A DNA stretch of 64,000 bases, from the NCBI RefSeq assembly GCF_001751245.1, contig NZ_LJGU01000093.1:161192-225191 (forward strand), read 5' to 3'. Origin of the DNA: Streptomyces oceani. Lineage in GTDB: Bacteria; Actinomycetota; Actinomycetes; Streptomycetales; Streptomycetaceae. Shown one piece after another: positions 42,528 to 52,039 of this stretch (position 1 is the first letter of the stretch; every line of letters begins with the position of its first letter). Both the position numbers and the translations under genes were made by a program. The notes beneath the pieces are model-generated. The model was given only the letters and a program-made list of their open reading frames with translations. It had not been told where the DNA came from and made no database searches.

Positions 42528-43623
42528 GTCCACCCTGCGCAGGTTCGCCGACCAAGTGGCCCAGGACCCGGCGACGGACCGGCTGAAGCAGGAACTCCAG
42601 AGCTACGCACGCGCACGAGCTGAGCAGGCCGTGACCAACCTCGGGCACAAACTGGGCGAGAGCGTGCAGAAGCTCGGCGACCCGGGCGAGGGAGGCGGGC
42701 TGCCCAGCGGCCTCTCGAAGGGCGCCAAGGCGCTCAGCGAGGGTGAGTCGCCCGCGAAGGCGGCGGCCACCGCGGGCGCGACCCAACTCAAGGACACCGT
42801 CAAGGACAAGGTGAAGGGCCTCTTCGGCAAGGGCGGTGGCGGTGGCAAGAGTGGAGGCGGCAAGTCCAAGAGCGTCACCGTGATCGAGGACATCGACGTC
42901 GGTGTCCCCCTACGGGAGGCGTACGACCAGTGGACCCAGTACCAGGAGTTCAGCACCTTCGCCAAGGGCGTCGTCAGCGTGGAGAAGGCGGACGAGACCA
43001 GCAGCAACTGGAAGGTGAAGGTCGCCAAGTCCACCCGTGGTTGGCGGGCCAACGTCACCGAGCAGATCCCGGACGAACGCATCGCCTGGACCACCGAGGG
43101 CGCCAAGGGCACCGTCAAGGGAGTGGTGACCTTCCACCGCCTCGCCGACAACCTGACCCGGGTACTGCTGGTGCTGGAGTACTTCCCGGTCGGGCTGTTC
43201 GAGAAGACCGGCAACATCTGGCGCGCCCAGGGCCGTCGGGCCCGGCTGGACCTCAAGCAGTACCGCAGGTTCCTGATGCTGCGTGGCACGGCCACGGACG
43301 GCTGGCGCGGCGAGATCCGGGACGGCGAAGTGGTCGTGCAGCACGCGGACGCCGTCGCCGAGGAGGGGGCCGAGGAGGACGACGGCCAACTCCCGGACGA
43401 GGGTGACCAGGACGAGCCGGTCGCGGAGGAGGACGAGCCGGAGGCCGGCGACACCGAAGAGGCCGACGCGGACGACCCGGACGACGAGAGCGACGAGAGC
43501 GACGAGGCGGAAGAGGCGGCAGAGGACCCGGAGACCGAGGACCCGGAGGAAGAGGACCCGGAGGCGGAGCTCCCGGAAGACGTCGAGGAACCCACTGATC
43601 AGCCGCGACCTGCTCGCCGCTGA
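42520..43623 (+). CDS. gvpZ: Gas vesicle cluster protein GvpZ, SRPBCC domain with acidic tail
   Basis: 367 residues. A Gly/Lys-rich linker (GKGGGGGKSGGG) precedes an SRPBCC domain (VTVIEDIDVGVPLREAYDQWTQY, STRGWRANVTEQIPDERIAW). The C-terminal 80 residues are almost only D, E, P and small residues. GGGGAGG precedes the ATG. The domain may bind a hydrophobic ligand; the tail is complementary in charge to GvpY. Confidence 0.85.
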   Translation: MAESTLRRFADQVAQDPATDRLKQELQSYARARAEQAVTNLGHKLGESVQKLGDPGEGGGLPSGLSKGAKALSEGESPAKAAATAGATQLKDTVKDKVKGLFGKGGGGGKSGGGKSKSVTVIEDIDVGVPLREAYDQWTQYQEFSTFAKGVVSVEKADETSSNWKVKVAKSTRGWRANVTEQIPDERIAWTTEGAKGTVKGVVTFHRLADNLTRVLLVLEYFPVGLFEKTGNIWRAQGRRARLDLKQYRRFLMLRGTATDGWRGEIRDGEVVVQHADAVAEEGAEEDDGQLPDEGDQDEPVAEEDEPEAGDTEEADADDPDDESDESDEAEEAAEDPETEDPEEEDPEAELPEDVEEPTDQPRPARR

Positions 43624-43655
43624 ACGACCCCCGAGCGCAGACAGGGGTGATCCAC

Positions 43656-44108
43656 ATGTCCGAAGAACTCCCCGGGCGTACGAGTGCCACCCGCCCGCTC
43701 GCCGCCTCGTACGGCCAGCAGGGCTCGTCCGCCAACCTCGCCGACATCCTGGAACGAGTGCTCGACCGGGGCGTTGTCATCGCCGGTGACATCCAGATCA
43801 ACCTGCTGGACATCGAGCTGCTGACGATCAAGCTACGGCTGTTGGTCGCCTCGGTGGACAAGGCGAAGGAGATGGGCATCGACTGGTGGGAGCATGACCC
43901 GTCGCTCTCCTCCCGCGCGCGGCCCGAAGCCCGTACCTCCCCCGAGTCACCGGCGGTGACCGGTGCGGACACCGAGGCGGGAGGCGCGGCGGGAGATGAC
44001 GCGCTCGCCGAGGAGAACGCCAGGCTGCGGGCGGAGCTGTCCCAGTTGCGAGCCGACATGGAACTGCCGGCCGGCACGGTACCCACGGCCGGAAGGAGGG
44101 ACCGATGA
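43656..44108 (+). CDS. gvpJ: Gas vesicle protein GvpJ (GvpA family)
   Basis: 150 residues. LADILERVLDRGVVIAGDIQ and VNLLDIELLTIKLRLLVASVDKAKEMGIDWW are the GvpA/J core. Minor shell protein thought to set nucleation or tip geometry. GTG 43647 is an alternative start. Confidence 0.9.
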   Translation: MSEELPGRTSATRPLAASYGQQGSSANLADILERVLDRGVVIAGDIQINLLDIELLTIKLRLLVASVDKAKEMGIDWWEHDPSLSSRARPEARTSPESPAVTGADTEAGGAAGDDALAEENARLRAELSQLRADMELPAGTVPTAGRRDR

Positions 44109-44899
44109 ACGGCGTGCTCTGTTACGTCTACGCGGTCGGCGACCAGGACGCCCCGCTGGCCGGCGTGCCCGCCCGGGTCGAGGGCCTGGACGGCTCGGCG
44201 CTGCGCACGGTGTCCGCCGCCGGCCTGAGCGCCCTGGTCAGCTCGGTGGCCGAGGAACGGTACGACGAGACCGGCCTGGCCGCCCAGCTGGAGGACCTGG
44301 CACGGGTGGAGGTCGTCGCCCGCCGGCACCACGCGGTGGTGGAGGCGGCCTACCAGCATGCCTACGTCCTGCCGATGCGGCTGGCGACGCTCTGTCGGGA
44401 CGACGACCGGGTGGCCGGCATGCTGGACGAACGCGGTGCGGAGTTCCGGGCGTTGCTGAACCGGTTGACCGGCCGGGCCGAGTGGGGTGTCAAGGTCTAC
44501 GCGGACCCGTCGGCCGCCGAGGAGCCCGCGCCCGCCACCCCGGCCCGCGCTGGCCGGGAGCCGCCCGACCCGAGACCGGGCCGGGCGTACCTCCGACAAC
44601 GCCGCACCCAACGCGACGGCCGGCGGGAGGCCCGACGCGCGGCCGAGTCGGTGGCCCTCCGGGTCTCCGATACGGCCGCCGCCCTCGCGGTCGCCGGCAT
44701 GGCACACCGTCCGCAGCAGGGGGAACTGGCCACCGGACCCGGGGAGAACATCGCCAATGACGCGTATCTGGTGGAAACCGAGCGCGCCGGGGACTTCGCC
44801 GCGAAGCTGCACCGGTTGGCGGAGGAGTCCCCGGGCGTGCGGATCGAGGTGACCGGCCCGTGGGCCCCCTACTCCTTCGCGACGCCGTCCGATGCCTGA
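44105..44899 (+). CDS. gvpL: Gas vesicle protein GvpL (GvpF/L family)
   Basis: 264 residues. VLCYVYAVGDQDAPLAGVPA opening and the ARRHHAVVEAAYQHAYVLPMRL core, ending VTGPWAPYSFATP. An insertion of about 60 Pro/Arg-rich residues lies in the middle. ATGA overlap with gvpJ. Confidence 0.9.
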   Translation: MNGVLCYVYAVGDQDAPLAGVPARVEGLDGSALRTVSAAGLSALVSSVAEERYDETGLAAQLEDLARVEVVARRHHAVVEAAYQHAYVLPMRLATLCRDDDRVAGMLDERGAEFRALLNRLTGRAEWGVKVYADPSAAEEPAPATPARAGREPPDPRPGRAYLRQRRTQRDGRREARRAAESVALRVSDTAAALAVAGMAHRPQQGELATGPGENIANDAYLVETERAGDFAAKLHRLAEESPGVRIEVTGPWAPYSFATPSDA

Positions 44900-45212
44900 G
44901 CCCACGGCCCGTACACCCTCCCGCGACCGGTCGGGGTCGGGAGCCGAACACGCCCCCGCGTGGGGGGCCGCGCCGGTTCCCGGACCGGAAACCGGCGCGC
45001 GCGCCGAGCGCGCCCATCCGAGCCGGAGCGCCGGAGCGGACGAGTTGGCGGGGCGGCAGGTCGCGTTGATCGACCTGCTCGACCGACTGCTGACCGGCGG
45101 CGCGGTGCTCACCGGGGACGTGGTGCTCTCCATCGCCGGCACCGACCTCGTCCACATCAACCTGCGCGCGGTCATCCGCTCGGTCACGCCGGACGATCCA
45201 GCCCCCTGGTGA
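44892..45212 (+). CDS. gvpS: Gas vesicle protein GvpS (GvpA/J family)
   Basis: 106 residues. After a 50-residue polar leader, QVALIDLLDRLLTGGAVLTG, then DVVLSIAGTDLVHINLRAVI, is a divergent GvpA/J core. Overlaps gvpL by 8 bases. Confidence 0.9.
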   Translation: MPEPTARTPSRDRSGSGAEHAPAWGAAPVPGPETGARAERAHPSRSAGADELAGRQVALIDLLDRLLTGGAVLTGDVVLSIAGTDLVHINLRAVIRSVTPDDPAPW

Positions 45213-45268
45213 GTTCACGCCGCCCCCGCCGGCCGCAGCGCGCCGTATCGTACGAAGGGAGGCCCACC

Positions 45269-45685
45269 ATGCCCGAGGAATCCGGGTACGTCTTCGGCGA
45301 CCCCCGCTGGGACGAGGTCGCGCGGGCCGCCGCGCACGCTTTCGACCTGCTCCCCGCCGGCGGCGCGGAGCCGTCCGGTGCGGGCGCTGGGCGGCCCCGT
45401 ACGGCCGCCCAGCGCCTGCACACGGACCCGGACACGGTTGAACGGGATCTGGTCAAGCTCGTGTTGACCATCGTGGAGCTGCTGCGCCAACTGATGGAAC
45501 GCACCGCGCTGCACCGGGTCGACCAGGGCGACCTGGGTGAGGACCAGGAGGAACGCGTCGGGATGACGCTGATGGTGCTGCACGACCGGATGACGGAGCT
45601 GTGCGAGCGATACGACCTGACCATGGCGGATCTCGATCTGGATCTCGGCCCACTGGGGTCACTGTTGGGCCCGGGAGAAGCCTGA
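45269..45685 (+). CDS. gvpK: Gas vesicle protein GvpK
   Basis: 138 residues. DTVERDLVKLVLTIVELLRQLMERTAL and QEERVGMTLMVLHDRMTELCERYDL match GvpK. AAGGGAGG precedes the ATG. Last gene of the cluster; convergent to the glucose-dehydrogenase-like gene. Confidence 0.92.
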   Translation: MPEESGYVFGDPRWDEVARAAAHAFDLLPAGGAEPSGAGAGRPRTAAQRLHTDPDTVERDLVKLVLTIVELLRQLMERTALHRVDQGDLGEDQEERVGMTLMVLHDRMTELCERYDLTMADLDLDLGPLGSLLGPGEA

Positions 45686-45706
45686 GGGGCGGCGTCGGCT
45701 TAGCCG

Positions 45707-46753
45707 TCAGGCGCGCAGGTCCACGACGCCCTTGATGTCCTCCGCGCCCTTGTCCAGAGCGTCCGTGAAGTCGCCCATCGGCACCCGGCGGGTCAGCAGC
45801 CGTTCGAGCCAGGGCCGGTCCGCGCGGAGCAGCGCGGCGGCGGCCTGCTCGTAGTGCCGGCGGGCGGCGTTGACCGTACCGAAGATCACCCTGTTCTCCA
45901 GGACCATCTCCTTGTTCAGTTCGTCGGCGGAGACCCGGACGCTGTGGCTGCCGGAGGAGACCCCGGTCAGGCAGATGACGGCGTTGGGCGCGACGGCCCC
46001 GCACAGCTCGAAGACCAGGGGCCCGTGGCCGGTGCACTCGATGACCACGTCCGGCACCAGGCCGAGGTCGCGGACGTCGCCCGTGTGGAAGAAGCCGCCC
46101 AGGTCCCGTACGAGGGTCGGCTTGGGCCCCGAGTCGTCCAGGTCCAACACGTGTGTCTCCATGCCGTGTTGCGTCGAGAGCAACGCGGCCAGCAGGCCGA
46201 TTGGCCCGGCCCCGGTGACCAGCGTGCGGCGCGGCCGGGCGGAGGAGCGGGCAGTGATCCGCGTCACCTGCTCCCATGCCTTGGCCAGTACGGACGCGGG
46301 CTCCACCAGCACCCCGGAGTCGCCCAGCGCGGGGTCCAGGCGGACGACGAACTCCGGGTCGGCACGCCAACGCTCGGCGGCGAACCCGTCCCGCTCCTTG
46401 ATGCCGCGCTCGGTGTACCGCCCGTTCCGGCAGAAGTCCCAGTCGCCCACCGCACAGGGTGGGCAGGGCACGGGATCGGGCCGCCGCACGATTCCCGCCA
46501 CCGCGTCGCCGGTGGCGAGACCGCTGTCCGGCGGGGCGTCCCGTACGCGGCCCAGGGACTCGTGCCCCGGCACCAGTCGGGGTCGACCGGGCGGCGGGGT
46601 GCCGTAGCCGTGGCGCACGATGTCGACGTCCGTGCCGCAGATACCCAGCAGGTGGCCCTCCACCAGGACGGAGCCGTCGTCCTCCGGGGGTTCGGGACGT
46701 TCCTCGAGGCGTGTGCGGTCCGCCGCGCCCGGCACCACGGTGATCGCTCGCAT
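45707..46753 (-). CDS. Glucose 1-dehydrogenase-like zinc MDR enzyme
   Basis: 348 residues starting MRAITVVPG. GICGTDVDIVRHGYG is the catalytic zinc site, RLVPGHESLGRV the His motif and GAGPIGLLAALLST the NADP fold. The pattern matches medium-chain glucose dehydrogenases of haloarchaea and actinobacteria. The upstream in-frame sequence is not homologous, so the internal ATG is preferred. Confidence 0.85.
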   Translation of the reverse strand: MRAITVVPGAADRTRLEERPEPPEDDGSVLVEGHLLGICGTDVDIVRHGYGTPPPGRPRLVPGHESLGRVRDAPPDSGLATGDAVAGIVRRPDPVPCPPCAVGDWDFCRNGRYTERGIKERDGFAAERWRADPEFVVRLDPALGDSGVLVEPASVLAKAWEQVTRITARSSARPRRTLVTGAGPIGLLAALLSTQHGMETHVLDLDDSGPKPTLVRDLGGFFHTGDVRDLGLVPDVVIECTGHGPLVFELCGAVAPNAVICLTGVSSGSHSVRVSADELNKEMVLENRVIFGTVNAARRHYEQAAAALLRADRPWLERLLTRRVPMGDFTDALDKGAEDIKGVVDLRA

Positions 46754-46841
46754 CCGTGCGGCCTCCGATCGCTGTCTCGGGCCACGGTCACCACCGGGCG
46801 ACCGGCCGTCGGGCCGCGGTGGACGCGCGCCCGCTGTCGGG

Positions 46842-48224
46842 TCAGGTCGCGCCGGCCCCGCCGGACACACCGGCCGCCAGCAGAGCGGAGTGCTCCCGGA
46901 TCTGCTCCCGGGTGAGGTAGGCGTTGGTGTACTCGAAGTCCCGCAGCGTGGCCTGCTGTCCGGACAGGAAGCCGATGCGGACGAAGTCGTCCCCGGCCGT
47001 GGCGTTCAGCAGCCAGTTGGTCAGCACCCGCGCCTTGGAGACCTGCGTACGCATCGCCATGACGTGGTAGCCCCGCGCGACCGCCTGCGCCGGCAGTCCC
47101 CGAAGCTCCAGGCCGACCGGCTTGGACACCCCGTCGGTCTCGCCCAGGTCCACGACCAGCCCCAGGTCACGGTGCCGGTACGGCTGGAGTGGCTGGCCTC
47201 GCAGTCGCCGGATGATGTTCGCCGCGCACGCCTTGCCCTGTCGCAGCGCGTGCTGTGCGGTGGTCGGGCAGACGGCGCCGTCGCCCTCCACGAGGTTGGG
47301 CACGGCGGCGGAGTCCCCGATGGCGAACACCCCGTCGAAGCCCGGCAGGCTCATGTCCGGGGCGACGGCCAGCCGGCCCTTCACGGTCTCCGCGCCGAGC
47401 GTGCCCACCAGCGGGCTCGGCGCGACGCCCGCGGTCCAGATCAACGTACGGCAGGGCAGCACCCGTCCGTCGGTGAGTCGCAGGCTCTCCGGGCCCGCTT
47501 CGGCGACGGAGACACCAAGCGACACCTCGATGCCACGACGACGCAGGATGCGCAGCGTGCTCTCGCCCAGTGACTCGCCCAGTTCCGGCATGACCCGGTC
47601 GGCCACGTCGATCAGGTGCCACTTGATCAGCGCCGGGTCGAGCCGCGGGTAGCGGCGGATCGCGGCGTCGGTGAGCCGCTGCAGGTAGGTCGCGGTCTCC
47701 GTGCCGGCGTAGCCGCCGCCCACCACGACGAACCGCAGCCGGGAGGCCCGCTCCTCGGGGTCGTCGCTGGCGTCGGCGAGGTCGAGCTGCGCGATCACGT
47801 GGTCCCGGAGGTACGCCGCCTCCGCGAGGGTCTTCATGCCGTGCGCCTGGTCGACGAGTCCCGGGATGTCGAAGGTGCGGGTGATGCTGCCCGGGGCCAG
47901 CACGATCAGGTCGTAGCGTTCGTACACCGTCTCTCCGGTGATCTTGCGGATCACGCAGACCTTCGCGTCGGGGTCCACCCCGATCGCTCCACCGGGGACG
48001 ATCCGGGTGCGGTACCGGGAGCTTCGACGCAGCGATACGGCCACCGCCTGCGGCGGCAGCACACCACCGGCGACCTGCGGCAGCAGCGGTAGGTACAGCT
48101 GGTAGGAGAACGGCGTGACCAGCGCGATCTCCGCCTCGCCCGGAGTCAGTCGGCGCTCCAGGCGGCGTACGCACTCCACGCCGGCGAAGCCCGCGCCCAC
48201 CACGAGAATCCTGGGTCGTGCCAC
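46842..48224 (-). CDS. NAD(P)/FAD-dependent oxidoreductase, NDH-2-like
   Basis: 460 residues from GTG with AGAAGGGA upstream. PRILVVGAGFAGVECVRRLE holds the FAD GxGxxG, RFVVVGGGYAGTETA the NAD-binding fold, and FDGVFAIGDSAAVP the C-terminal flavin motif. It resembles type II NADH dehydrogenases, which feed the quinone pool. The C-terminal third may hold a membrane-associated helix. A 37-residue N-terminal extension from 48335 is not favoured. Confidence 0.85.
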   Translation of the reverse strand: MARPRILVVGAGFAGVECVRRLERRLTPGEAEIALVTPFSYQLYLPLLPQVAGGVLPPQAVAVSLRRSSRYRTRIVPGGAIGVDPDAKVCVIRKITGETVYERYDLIVLAPGSITRTFDIPGLVDQAHGMKTLAEAAYLRDHVIAQLDLADASDDPEERASRLRFVVVGGGYAGTETATYLQRLTDAAIRRYPRLDPALIKWHLIDVADRVMPELGESLGESTLRILRRRGIEVSLGVSVAEAGPESLRLTDGRVLPCRTLIWTAGVAPSPLVGTLGAETVKGRLAVAPDMSLPGFDGVFAIGDSAAVPNLVEGDGAVCPTTAQHALRQGKACAANIIRRLRGQPLQPYRHRDLGLVVDLGETDGVSKPVGLELRGLPAQAVARGYHVMAMRTQVSKARVLTNWLLNATAGDDFVRIGFLSGQQATLRDFEYTNAYLTREQIREHSALLAAGVSGGAGAT

Positions 48225-48437
48225 GGTGTCGGTCCCTTCTGGCTGCGGGTGCCCGGGTGACGCCGGGTTCCCGAGAGCCCGGCCCTCACTCCCCATGATC
48301 GGTGGCGAACCGCCATCCGGCTCGTCGGGGCGCACGCCCGCGAGGGGCTCCTACGGACGCGTGCCCGGACCGTACGGCTCACCCGAACGGCGGCGGTCGC
48401 CTGTGCCAGCCACCCTGCCGGACACACGCTGGTCCGC

Positions 48438-49199
48438 ATGTCGCGCCTGTCCCGAACTGCCCTGGTGCTGGCGGCGCTGCCGCTCGCGGTGATGCTGCGG
48501 TGGGAGTCCCCGGCCCGGCCGGGGAACACCGACGAACCCACGGAGACGACCCGGCCGGCCACCGCCCCGCGTCCCCGACTGGTGGAGCGCGATGCCTGGC
48601 ACGCGGACGAGGGACTCGTACGCGAGGCCCCGAAGTATCTCCCCGAGGTGCGCGCGGTCTTCGTCCACCACACCAACCATCCGGCGGACTACGACTGTGC
48701 CGATGTCCCCCGGATGCTGCGGGCCCTGGAGTCCGCCCACGTCCGCGCGAAGGGCTGGGACGACGTCGGCTACCAGTACGTCGTGGACCGCTGCGGCACG
48801 GTGTATGAGGGGCGGGGCGGCGGCGACGCGGAACGCACGGTGCGTGGCGCGCACACCAAGGGGTTCAACAGGACGACCGTGGGGATAGCCGCGCTCGGCG
48901 ACTTCTCCGCCGGCGAGCCGGTGCCCCGCGCAATGCTGGACGCCATCGCGGCGGTGGCCGCCTGGAAGCTGCCACCGGACGCCGATCCGCACGGCGCGGT
49001 GTGGCTGCGTTCCACCAATGACGAGAGCCGCTTCGACGAGCGGTCGAGGGCCCGCTTCCCGGTGATCACGGGCCACCGGGACGCCTTCGAGACCGACTGC
49101 CCCGGCGACGCGTTGTACGCCGAACTGCCGCTGCTGCGCGACGAGGTAGCGCGGCTACGGGCACAGGCGACGGCGGCCTCGGCGGCTTCGACGGACTGA
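48438..49199 (+). CDS. Peptidoglycan-recognition/N-acetylmuramoyl-L-alanine amidase-fold protein
   Basis: 253 residues. A signal-type hydrophobic start (LSRTALVLAALPLAVMLRW) then the PGRP/amidase_2 domain: VRAVFVHHTNHP (metal His), DVGYQYVVDRCGTVYEGR and ITGHRDAFETDCPGDAL (second His and Cys). It is a secreted or anchored peptidoglycan hydrolase of the amidase type, or a binding-only variant. Confidence 0.88.
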   Translation: MSRLSRTALVLAALPLAVMLRWESPARPGNTDEPTETTRPATAPRPRLVERDAWHADEGLVREAPKYLPEVRAVFVHHTNHPADYDCADVPRMLRALESAHVRAKGWDDVGYQYVVDRCGTVYEGRGGGDAERTVRGAHTKGFNRTTVGIAALGDFSAGEPVPRAMLDAIAAVAAWKLPPDADPHGAVWLRSTNDESRFDERSRARFPVITGHRDAFETDCPGDALYAELPLLRDEVARLRAQATAASAASTD

Positions 49200-49386
49200 C
49201 CGGCCAGGCGCCCCGGGCCAGGGTGGCTGGCCGCCCCGCCCGAGGCCGCAGCACCCCGTAGGGGGTACGGATAAGTGCACCCCGCGCTCGGTGCGTACGG
49301 CCATCGGCGCGACCCCACACGCTCCGTAGCGTCGTTCTCGACGGCGCACACCGGCGTCAAGAGGGTCATGAGGGGAAGTGAGAGAC

Positions 49387-50268
49387 ATGTTCCGGCAGCA
49401 CGAGGAGCAACCGGCAAGGCACCCGGAAGCCCTGCGGCTCGTGTCCGTACGCAAGGTGTACGGCTCGGGCGCGCGGGCCGCGGACGCCCAACAGAGCACG
49501 CGGGCCGCACAGGCCGAGAATCAGGTGACCGCGCTGGACGGGGTGTCCCTGAGTCTGCCCGCCGGCAGCTTCACCGCGGTCATGGGGCCGTCCGGCTCCG
49601 GGAAGAGCACGCTGTTGCAGTGCGCCGCCGGCCTGGACCAGCCGAGCAGCGGCGTGGTGGTGGTGGACGGCGCTGAACTGGTCGGCGGGAGCGAGACGGA
49701 GCTGACGAAGTTCCGACGGCAGCGGATCGGTTTCGTGTTCCAGCAGTTCAACCTGCTGCCGACGCTGACCGTGCTGCAGAACGTCACGCTGCCACTGCGG
49801 CTCGCGGGCCGCAGGGTCGACCGGCAGGCGGCCGTACGCGTCCTGGAGGAGGTCGGTCTCGGGGAGCGGTTGGGCTACCGCCCGGCGGAACTCTCCGGCG
49901 GCCAGCAGCAGCGTGTGGCGATCGCCCGGGCCCTGGTCACCAACCCACGGGTGCTCTTCGGTGACGAGCCGACCGGTGCCCTGGACACCAGGAGCGCGCG
50001 CATCGTGCTGGACCTGCTGCGGCGGGCGGTGCGCGACTACGGCCAGACGGTGGTGATGGTGACCCACGACCCGGTCGCCGCGTCGTACGCCGACTCCGTG
50101 CTGTTCCTCGCCGACGGGCGGTTGGCCGGTCGGCTGGAGCGGCCCACGGCGGAGGCCGTGGCCGAGCGGATGGCGCACCTGGGTGACGAGGTGCTGGCCG
50201 CTCCGGCACCGGGCCAGTCATACGGCGGCTCCGGCGGACCGTGGCAGCCCGTCAACCAGGGGGTGTGA
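49387..50268 (+). CDS. ABC transporter ATP-binding protein (MacB/LolD-type)
   Basis: About 293 residues. Walker [11 protein letters not shown]-loop [13 protein letters not shown], signature LSGGQQQR and Walker [10 protein letters not shown] are all complete. A 20-residue insertion ([15 protein letters not shown]) is unusual. GTG 49378 is an alternative start, but its ribosome-binding site is too close. Pairs with the FtsX-type permease at 50274. Confidence 0.93.
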   Translation: MFRQHEEQPARHPEALRLVSVRKVYGSGARAADAQQSTRAAQAENQVTALDGVSLSLPAGSFTAVMGPSGSGKSTLLQCAAGLDQPSSGVVVVDGAELVGGSETELTKFRRQRIGFVFQQFNLLPTLTVLQNVTLPLRLAGRRVDRQAAVRVLEEVGLGERLGYRPAELSGGQQQRVAIARALVTNPRVLFGDEPTGALDTRSARIVLDLLRRAVRDYGQTVVMVTHDPVAASYADSVLFLADGRLAGRLERPTAEAVAERMAHLGDEVLAAPAPGQSYGGSGGPWQPVNQGV

Positions 50269-50273
50269 GCCCG

Positions 50274-51635
50274 ATGTTCACGCTTGCGTTGCGCTCCCTG
50301 CGGTTCCGTGTCGGTGCGTTCGCCGCCAGCTTCCTCTCCACGTTGCTGGGCGCGACCGTCCTGATGTCCTTCGCCTCGATGCTGGACACCGCGGCCGGCG
50401 ATCACGTCGACGCCGCCAGTGAGGAGACGCTCGGCACCATGGCCACGGTGGTCGGCGGCTGGGGGCTGCTGCTGGTGGTCTTCGCCGTCAGCTCCACCCT
50501 GACCCTCGCCGTACGCCAGCGCGCGCAGGAGATGGCGCTGCTGAAGAGTGTCGGGGCGACGCCGGCCCAGCTCCGCCGGATGGTGGTGGGCGAGGCGCTG
50601 GTGGTCTCGACGAGCGCGGCCTTGCTGGCGGTCGCGCCGGCCATGCTGGGTGGCCGCGGGCTGCTGGCAGTCCTCAAGGAGACCGGCCAGGTCAACGAGG
50701 AGATCGACTACGCCTTCGGCGCGACGGGGCTCTCCATGGGACTCGGCATCACCTTCGCCGCGGCCGTCCTGGCGGCCTTCCTCGGTGCCCGCCGCGCCAC
50801 CGCGATGCGGGCGAGGGACGCGCTGACCGACGCTCAGCTCGCCAATCCGCCGATGGGCCTGGCGCGGCGGATCGGTGCCGTACTACTCCTCCTGGTCGGC
50901 GCCAGCCAGGGCGTCGTGACCATGACCGTGATGAACGGCGAGGGCTCGGACGCCATGCAGACCGCCGGCACCGCCTCGATCACCTTCGCCCTCGGGCTGG
51001 CCCTGTTGGCGCCCCTGTTGGTTCGTACGGTCGGCGCCGTGCTGACGGCGCCGCTGCGCTGGTTTGCCGGGACCAGTGGTTATCTGACCGCGCACAACGT
51101 GCGCCGGCGCACCCAGCAGCTGGCCAACGCGCTGATGCCGGTCATCCTCTTCACCGGGATCTCCTTCGGGACGCTCTACATGCAGGCGGTGGAGAACGAC
51201 GCCACCGACGCGGCGGGGCTGACGAAGAGCACCGAGGACAAGAACATCGAGCTGCTGAACTTCGTCGTCATCGGCATGATCGCGCTGTTCGCCTGCATCA
51301 TGCTGATCAACACCCTGGTCGCGACCACCACCTTCCGGACGCGGGAGTTCGGCCAGCAGCGGCTGGTCGGCGCGACCCCGGGGCAGGTGCTGGGCACGGT
51401 CGGCCTGGAGGGCCTCGTCCTCGCCTGCTCGGGGATCGGCTTCGGGAGCCTCGCCGGCCTGGTCACACTGATCCCGTTCACCATCGCCCGTACGGACCGA
51501 GTGGTGCCGGACGTCGGACCCGCGATGTACGGGGGGATCGTGGCGGTGGCGCTGCTCGTCACGCTGGCCTCCTGCGTGCTCACCGCACGGCGGAGTTTGC
51601 GCACCCCGGCCATGGAGGTGGTCTCGGCCGCCTGA
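50274..51635 (+). CDS. FtsX-family ABC permease
   Basis: 453 residues. It starts MFTLALRSLRFRVGAFAASF and has about eight hydrophobic spans arranged as two FtsX halves, each with an ALLKSVGATPAQLRRM- or QQRLVGATPGQVLG-type coupling segment. It works with the ATPase upstream to move a peptide or lipid substrate, or as a mechanotransmitter. The stop lies next to a long inverted repeat. Confidence 0.9.
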   Translation: MFTLALRSLRFRVGAFAASFLSTLLGATVLMSFASMLDTAAGDHVDAASEETLGTMATVVGGWGLLLVVFAVSSTLTLAVRQRAQEMALLKSVGATPAQLRRMVVGEALVVSTSAALLAVAPAMLGGRGLLAVLKETGQVNEEIDYAFGATGLSMGLGITFAAAVLAAFLGARRATAMRARDALTDAQLANPPMGLARRIGAVLLLLVGASQGVVTMTVMNGEGSDAMQTAGTASITFALGLALLAPLLVRTVGAVLTAPLRWFAGTSGYLTAHNVRRRTQQLANALMPVILFTGISFGTLYMQAVENDATDAAGLTKSTEDKNIELLNFVVIGMIALFACIMLINTLVATTTFRTREFGQQRLVGATPGQVLGTVGLEGLVLACSGIGFGSLAGLVTLIPFTIARTDRVVPDVGPAMYGGIVAVALLVTLASCVLTARRSLRTPAMEVVSAA

Positions 51636-51797
51636 GAGCGTCCGGCGGTAGGTGAGGGGAGAAGGAGGGTGTCGAGGCCCGAGTCCGGCAGGGCGGAGGG
51701 AGGCAGCCGGAGGCGCTGTCGACCGACGACAACGCGGCCGGGCGCCGGGCGTCGGCGTACGCCCCACACGGTGTCGCTCCCCTGCCGCCGGACGCTC
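51636..51797. repeat. Imperfect 16-bp inverted repeat around a 130-bp segment
   Basis: The left arm GAGCGTCCGGCGGTAG (51636-51651) pairs with CTGCCGCCGGACGCTC (51782-51797) with one G-U-compatible mismatch. Inner bases GAGGGG and CCCCTC extend the pairing. It could be a structured RNA, a large terminator for the permease or a miniature inverted-repeat element; nothing decides between these. Confidence 0.5.
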
Positions 51798-52039
51798 TAC
51801 GGGGGACGGCTTCCGTACGGCCTCGCCCACGCCCGGCGGGGCCGTACGGGTGTCCGGGCGGGATCGGCGGGCCACCAGCGGCGTATGACATGGAGTCATT
51901 CCTTGAATACGCAAAGTGGGACATTTAGCGTGTCTTACGCACGAAGGGTGAGCGATGCACCACGATTCGCGTCCACCCCCTTTCCCCTTCACAGACCTTC
52001 CGGATCCACCCCGGGTCCGCACCTCCACAGGAGACAGCA

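Noticed and set aside
43253..45187. A 644-codon minus-strand frame over the gas vesicle genes
   Set aside because: Low-complexity, antisense to gvpZ, gvpJ and gvpL, which have clear homology.
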